In this document: in pieces, positions 59,132 through 64,000 of the stretch
Numbering within the stretch: position 1 is the stretch's first letter
How the letters are laid out: every line of letters starts with the position of its first letter
NCBI RefSeq assembly: GCF_028389875.1
Contig: NC_084702.1
Span: forward strand, 47,801,053 to 47,865,052
DNA from: Rhea pennata
Lineage: Eukaryota > Chordata > Aves > Rheiformes > Rheidae
Direction: 5' to 3'
Length of the DNA stretch: 64,000 bases
Translations under genes and position numbers: made by a program
Notes under the pieces: model-generated
Told to the model about the DNA's origin: nothing
Database searches by the model: none
The model's input: the letters and a program-made list of their open reading frames with translations, nothing else

Positions 59132-62028
59132 CTAGTATAAGAATAGGAAGAATTAATTAAGTAGCAGTTGCTTTCAGTACATTAAGCGATTCTACTTTTT
59201 CTTTGTGAAGGTTTCTGACCACCATTTAATTCCGAGCATATTAAATCCAATCTAGTTATTTCATTACCTTATTGAATGCTGTGGATATGTAGTAGGAGTT
59301 TGTATTCTAAGCTATAGGAATCCTGTCTTCCAATGTACTGGACAATACCAAGCACGTTTGCGCATAGCCGCAAACTGCAATCGGTATCAGATCTGTGTTG
59401 TGTTGGAGTAAAGACACTACCATGTTTTTCTTAGAGCCAAGAGTACTGATGGTTTTTAAAGTGTTTCTTTTTTTCCAGTAAGCATTGATTTTTATTTATT
59501 TTTATTTATTTTTATTTAAGTCCACAGTCTTTATTTGGAGTCAAAGCCATGCGCTGTTCCTGTTCATGTGCTTAAGCGCTACTCTTGTAGCTACAGGTCT
59601 GTGTGGTGGGTGACATGTCGATGGGACCAGTGGAAGTGGGAAGCATTACCCTGTGCTCCTCTTGCAGCCTCGGGGCTCCCCTGGCCAGCCATGTGCTTAT
59701 TGGCGGCTTGCCAAGGGAGACTCTGCGTCTGCAATCGGATACACCGGGGACTGGACAGCGGTGACAAAACCACAAGAATGGCCAGTTTCAGGAAATGGGA
59801 TATTAGCGCTGTTGATCTGCAGTCTGCCTACCAGGTAACAAGGTTTGTCCAGGAATCTCCAAGAGTACTAGCATGTGTAAATGGGAATTACACTTCATCC
59901 AAGGTAGACACTATTTTTTACTACTTTTTTTTACACTACTAGGAGAACTGGTTTTGTACACTGTTGGGAGAATGGGAACTCAGCTACACCTGCTGTGTAT
60001 GTTTGTAGGAATATAACAAGAAAGAGATGGGAGCTGACTTTTTTCTAAAATAGAGCTAAAGGCCATCAGACATTAAATATTATCAAGACAGACTGGGAAA
60101 AAAATGAATAGTAAGCAGCTGTTAACTAGCTGTTTTGAGACTACAACAACTTTCAAATTACAAAGTAATCATCTGACATTTGTCCGGTTTGTCACAGGCT
60201 GTTTGCTTGCTAATAAGTTAACATCTATAAGAGCAGATTACAACTAATTCTCCTCGTTTTAAGGGGGGGGGGGAAGTGTCTACATGATGACACGACAGCT
60301 GATGACATGTTTTTTCCTTTTAGAATGGCTGTTTAATATGGATTAACTTTGTCGCTGCTGTGGCCTAGAGCCTGCCCAGCCAAACTGCTGTGTAGGTTCA
60401 GAATTTTATAAATCCCAAGCAGGGCTCCGAGTTGTGAGGTGCTAGTGCATGCTGAGTGCAAGCAGCTGCTGAGACAGGCTGTCGCCTGCCTCTGCCTTCC
60501 TACTGATCTGCGCCATTCAAACTGCCTTGTTCCCCCCTTTTCTGGGTCGGACTGTACTAGAGGATTGCCATGGGAAAGAGCAATCGGAGCATGCAAGTGC
60601 AAAGGCAAGCATGACCAAAGTTTGGTATAAACAGATCTCTTCAGTCATTAATTTCTGCAGGCGGGAATTTGAAGTTAAAATCTCTCTCCTTTCAGCACCA
60701 GAATCTTTTATTCTATTTTTTTTAAGCTACATCATTCTTTGACATGCTGTCTCATACTTGCTCAGATGATCTCTGCAATAGCCAGCTCTTAGCTCTTCCT
60801 GTGTCATGCTCTGCAAAGACCCTAGCAGATGCAGCACGTGGTTTCTTACAGCCCTGGAAGAGGGCTGGCAGGGGACTGTGGGCAGTGATGGAGCTGGAAC
60901 TGAAATGAAGAGCTGGGGTCCCAGATCGCAGACTGCTTTGGAGAAGGGAACCAGACTCCTGAGGTCCAAGTGAGAACAAGTAAAACGCAAAGCACTTGTT
61001 CAGTGATTTCTAGCCATCTGTTTTCTTCAAGAGATGGCTGACTGGCTCTTGGAGAAGCTGACATGTCCGTTTTGCTTCTATTATCACATGTAAGTAGAAG
61101 GTATTACAATAGATTAAGTTTGAGTGACACAGGACAGATTAGAGAGGGCAAATCCTCCCTGTGAAAGCAATGCTCGGTGCCAGGTGAAAGCCTCTCTAAT
61201 TGCTGCTGGAAGATGGGCAGCCAGAATGAGCTCTGAGCAGGTAAAGCAGTTTGTGCTCTGTGCATTGCATTCAAGACGCCTGTTCCCACAAGAAGGAGCT
61301 GCTGGGTGTTCAGCAACGTGAGCTAAATGCTTCCTGTTTTCACTTGCATTATTTCTGGGCTACATAGTATAGCATCCCAGTGCCTTCATCTCCGGATACT
61401 GTTTATTGAGAGGCAGGAGGAAACGATGAAGATGATATCTCAAACCACTAAAACAGGATCTCGGCAGCAGGACCTGTGGTAAAAGGCAAAAGCTTGCCCC
61501 TCCCAATGAAGGTGACCTTGCTGATAGAAGAAATAGGTGCTCTTGAAAACTTGGAAAGCAAGTTCTAAAATTGCCTTTTAAATGATCTTACCTGGAGACA
61601 TTTGGAAAGAGAAAGCTACCAGCGTGGGAAAATCATGATGGCTTTTTGCACTGACCAGCAGGCTAACCAAGCTGCTGAAAACTAACACCCCTGTAAATGG
61701 GGTTTAGGAGAGAGAAATAGTCATCTTAATATTTTTTATTACTTTCCTAGAAAGTATTTTCTGCAGCAGCAGCAAGTTGCAGTCCTGTACAAACTCATTT
61801 AAGAAATAAGTTAAATGAAGGATCATCCTCACCTGATCTATATTCATTCTGGATTTCCTCCAGCTCATTCCAGATCTGTCTTTCAAATCTAGTGATTCTT
61901 GCGTGCAAAGTTTTTTCCTCATTCTTCATCTGCTTCAACTGCTTTTCATACATCTGTGGTTTGTCTGTTCTTTCTAGCTTCAGTGACAGAAGTAGGTGCT
62001 TGTCTTCCAGTCTTTTTTCTGCTGTTTC
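59028..62028 (-). CDS. FAM81B: FAM81B, coiled-coil protein (3' part: last two coding exons)
   Basis: On minus, the penultimate exon (62028 down to 61833, 196 nt, 65 codons plus 1 nt) joins the last exon (59131 down to 59028, 104 nt including TGA). Junctions are GT/AG and the phase-1 split Gly codon is restored. The product reads as a charged helix: EEKTLHARITRFERQIWNEL in the first exon and GFQSIRESLELLKQIQNTKL in the last. This matches the C-terminal coiled coil of FAM81 proteins as I know them (family pattern 'GRITKLE ... GF..I..SI..L'). Human FAM81B lies next to SKIC3/TTC37 in convergent orientation, which separates it from FAM81A. The biochemical function is not established. Upstream exons lie beyond the right edge or were not recognised. 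Confidence 0.85.
59132..61832 (-). other. FAM81B last intron
   Basis: A 2.7-kb intron that includes a retrocopy-like segment (59488-59830) and an 11-G run near 60263. The remainder is GC-richer than SKIC3 introns, with no recognised family. Confidence 0.7.
59488..59830 (-). mobile_element. Retrocopy-like segment with A-rich tail (candidate)
   Basis: On minus, GC-rich sequence ends in AATAAA (59535-59530). About 12 nt later it runs into an A-rich tail of AAATAAAAATAAATAAAAAT type (59518-59488). That is the layout of a reverse-transcribed polyadenylated RNA. No parent gene or LINE family was recognised, and the 5' limit is a guess based on where GC content falls. Confidence 0.35.
61833..62028 (-). 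CDS. FAM81B: FAM81B penultimate coding exon
   Basis: The acceptor atttaaag (minus) precedes GAAACAGCAG, and the donor GTGAGG follows AGATCAG. There are 65 open codons with a strong heptad character (KQLKQMKNEEKTLHARITRF). The frame has no stop across the full exon. Confidence 0.87.
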
Positions 62029-63184
62029 CTTTAAATAGGCAACGTATCAACACGTGTATACTAAAACATTTTATACAGCCACCATTAAACTGCCTTGTGG
62101 CAACCATGAGTTCAATTAGTTTCCTAATCCCCATAAATAACAGCACTGAATAAATGCCTGTGAGGTCTGGTACCCCCAGAGGACCAGATACCCTGCAAAA
62201 GCGGGGATGGGCTAGCACAAGGCACACTTCTTGTTTTTTCCTTCTTTTTTTTCTGTCTTTTTATTTAATTAATGATTCTATATTTCACTATGCAACAAAA
62301 TACCGGGAATTTGGAGGACCCCTTTCAGGCTGCTGTCATGTGCTTGTCTCAGACACCATCTCCTCAGCCACCAAAGGGCTGAAGCATTAAGCAGCACATC
62401 CTCGTTTGTCACTGGTATGAACAGGGAGCCTGAGCCTTAGATCAGGTGTGTAACTAGACTGGTGGTTGAGCAGTCCTTTCCCTCTTCCCAGCTCCCTGTA
62501 GCTCCTGAAGGCACCTCTGAGGCCGGCTCGTACACATGCTTCATGCTTGCCTGCCATTTTCTTGCTCTTCACATTGCACCGAGGCCTTTCAAGCCAGCAG
62601 TGAAATCTCTGCTCCTGCTCAGCAGAGCTGCCTGTGTGGCCCCAGGGACATGCAGAAGGACCGTGTGTGCAAACGGGGTGCAGTTTGGTTTGAACCGAAA
62701 TAGGGTTGAGGGTGGTGGTGGAAATGTGCTCTGAGGCTGCAGCTCCTGAAAGGCGGTGCAGGTGGCCAAGTGCGAATCGGCCCCCTGAACAGCCCGGCTG
62801 CTGTCCGAGCTCCCCCGGCACCTCCAGCTCCTGCCACCTGCATGCACTTGCAGGTCCACCAGCATTCCTGTTCCTACCTAGGAGCCCCTCTTCAGCTCTG
62901 TCTGTCCCCAGCATTTGTGTTCTTTAACTCCCAGGCCCTGAGCTGCGTCTCTGTTGAAAAGACACTATGTGTGGCCGTGTGGGTATGCGTGAACGTACAC
63001 AGAAGTGCAAATATACTCTTTAATCTATTTAAAGATGGCTGTGAAAGCTTTAACTCCTAGTAACTGTATTCTTGGGTGCAGCAGTCTCCCTTAGGAAAGA
63101 ACAATCACGTGCATTGATGTTTTCTGTAAATTAGCACCAGAATTGTATTAGCAGAGGAAGTGAATTCAAACAGTGGCTTGGAGA
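62029..63184 (-). other. FAM81B upstream intron (partial)
   Basis: The GC-richer block at 62390-62930 includes a chance minus-strand open frame (62914-62387) of no recognised family. I found no FAM81B exon here. Confidence 0.55.
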
Positions 63185-63352
63185 TAATCACAGAGTAGTT
63201 GAGGTTGAAAGGGACCTCTCGAGATCATCTATTCCAAGCCCCCTGCTCAAGCAGGGTCACCTAGAGCACACTGCACAGGATCGTGTCCAGGTGGGTTTTG
63301 AATATCTCCAAAGAAGGAGACTCCACAACCTCTCTGGGCAACCTGTTCCAAA
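63185..63352 (-). mobile_element. CR1 3'-end fragment (antisense)
   Basis: Read on plus: cacagagtagttgaggttga, gggacctctcgagatcatct, gctcaagcagggtcacctag and gactccacaacctctctggg. This is the inverted CR1 3' end, closer to consensus than the copy in SKIC3 intron 8. It stops abruptly at cctgttcca, so it is a 5'-truncated copy of about 170 bp. Confidence 0.93.
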
Positions 63353-63907
63353 GGTAAGGGCTGACAGGTCTGAAATGTTATGGATGTCTTCCCTGTTGTG
63401 AGTACCGGAGATCATTAGACAGCTTTCATCTTTAAAAATTAAAATTCAAGGGCATTTTGTAGTAATTTGGTTTTGAATCACCTTTGAATTTGATCTTTGA
63501 TCAGCAGTCTTCAGCCTCATGGTAAGACATAGTGATAATGTTTTAATAGGTTTTGAACTCTGAAGCTGAGTGAGCTATAAGCAGCAAAGGAGAAAGCTTT
63601 CAATGCTGTGAAGGAATTAATTAAAACATATTGGTTCTGTGCTAAATGCTTGCTGCTGCTATGGAATCTAAACTCTGCTGTATCTGAAAACATGAACTGC
63701 AGTATAATAATGAAATTCTTATATTTAAACATTGGCAGAATCTACATAGAAGATCTTTTCCTCCCCTAAGCTTGTCAACGGCTGAGATTTTAGCAGTGTT
63801 CACCAGCGATGCTGTTTCCTGGAACGAGAAAGCCTGTCACTTGCTCTGCCAGGGGTATACGCGCTTCCTGGGACCTGAAAAGGTGACGTACTAAGATTTT
63901 GTTTCCC
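63353..63907. other. Sequence between the two CR1 fragments
   Basis: About 550 bp of AT-rich DNA with no recognised gene or repeat. Confidence 0.6.
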
Positions 63908-64000
63908 AGATTGTCCAGAGAGTTGTGCAACCTCCATCCTTGGAGATAACCAAAACTCAGCTGGATGCGGACCTGGGCTGCCTTTGCTGCGGGCCCTGTC
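63908..64000 (+). mobile_element. CR1 3'-end fragment (sense), cut by the window edge
   Basis: The order cctccatccttggagataac, caaaactcagctggatgcgg, acctgggctgcctttgctgc follows the sense CR1 3' region ('TCCTTGGAGATATTCAAAAC...GGTCCTGGGCA'). It diverges from consensus at several positions and continues past 64000. Confidence 0.8.

Noticed and set aside
59535-59942. A 135-codon plus-strand open frame
   Set aside because: It overlaps the retrocopy-like segment in the opposite sense. It has Trp/Cys-rich odd composition and no family match.

Overview
The window is vertebrate nuclear DNA, almost certainly avian. It is AT-rich and intron-dense with one strong CpG island, and its recognisable interspersed repeats are CR1-type LINEs, including the CR1 3' end typical of birds. 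Gene content and order (ARSK - SKIC3/TTC37 - FAM81B) match human 5q15. That region corresponds to the bird Z chromosome, so a Z location is a reasonable inference, not something read from the sequence. Layout, left to right: (1) 1-5205, minus strand: the 5' part of ARSK (lysosomal arylsulfatase K). Exon 1 (5074-5205) encodes the signal peptide. Exon 2 (630-759) carries the sulfatase C-C-P-S-R signature. Later exons lie beyond the left edge. (2) 5040-5990: a CpG island acting as a shared head-to-head promoter, with three ZNF143/THAP11-type elements, a YY1 element, a GC box and an NRF1-like site. (3) 7115-54286, plus strand: the complete coding region of SKIC3 (TTC37), the TPR scaffold of the cytoplasmic SKI RNA-decay complex. 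I resolved 40 coding exons with GT/AG junctions and compatible phases. They sum to 4686 nt, that is 1561 codons plus stop, against about 1564 residues in the human protein. Paired poly(A) signals lie at 55060-55073. (4) 55100-58360: intergenic space between convergent genes. (5) 59028-62028, minus strand: the last two coding exons of FAM81B, a coiled-coil protein, with the rest of the gene beyond the right edge. Repeats: a CR1 in SKIC3 intron 8, a very old decayed CR1/L3-like LINE in intron 9, an LTR-like segment in intron 29, a retrocopy-like segment with an A-rich tail in the last FAM81B intron, two oppositely oriented CR1 fragments at the right end, and many microsatellites. I saw no tRNA, rRNA, CRISPR, bacterial or plasmid features. 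ARSK (heparan sulfate degradation) and SKIC3 (mRNA decay) act in unrelated pathways and appear linked only by their shared promoter. I found no convincing new biological system. The most useful leads are the promoter architecture, the overlooked ARSK and FAM81B exons, and the old retroelements inside introns.
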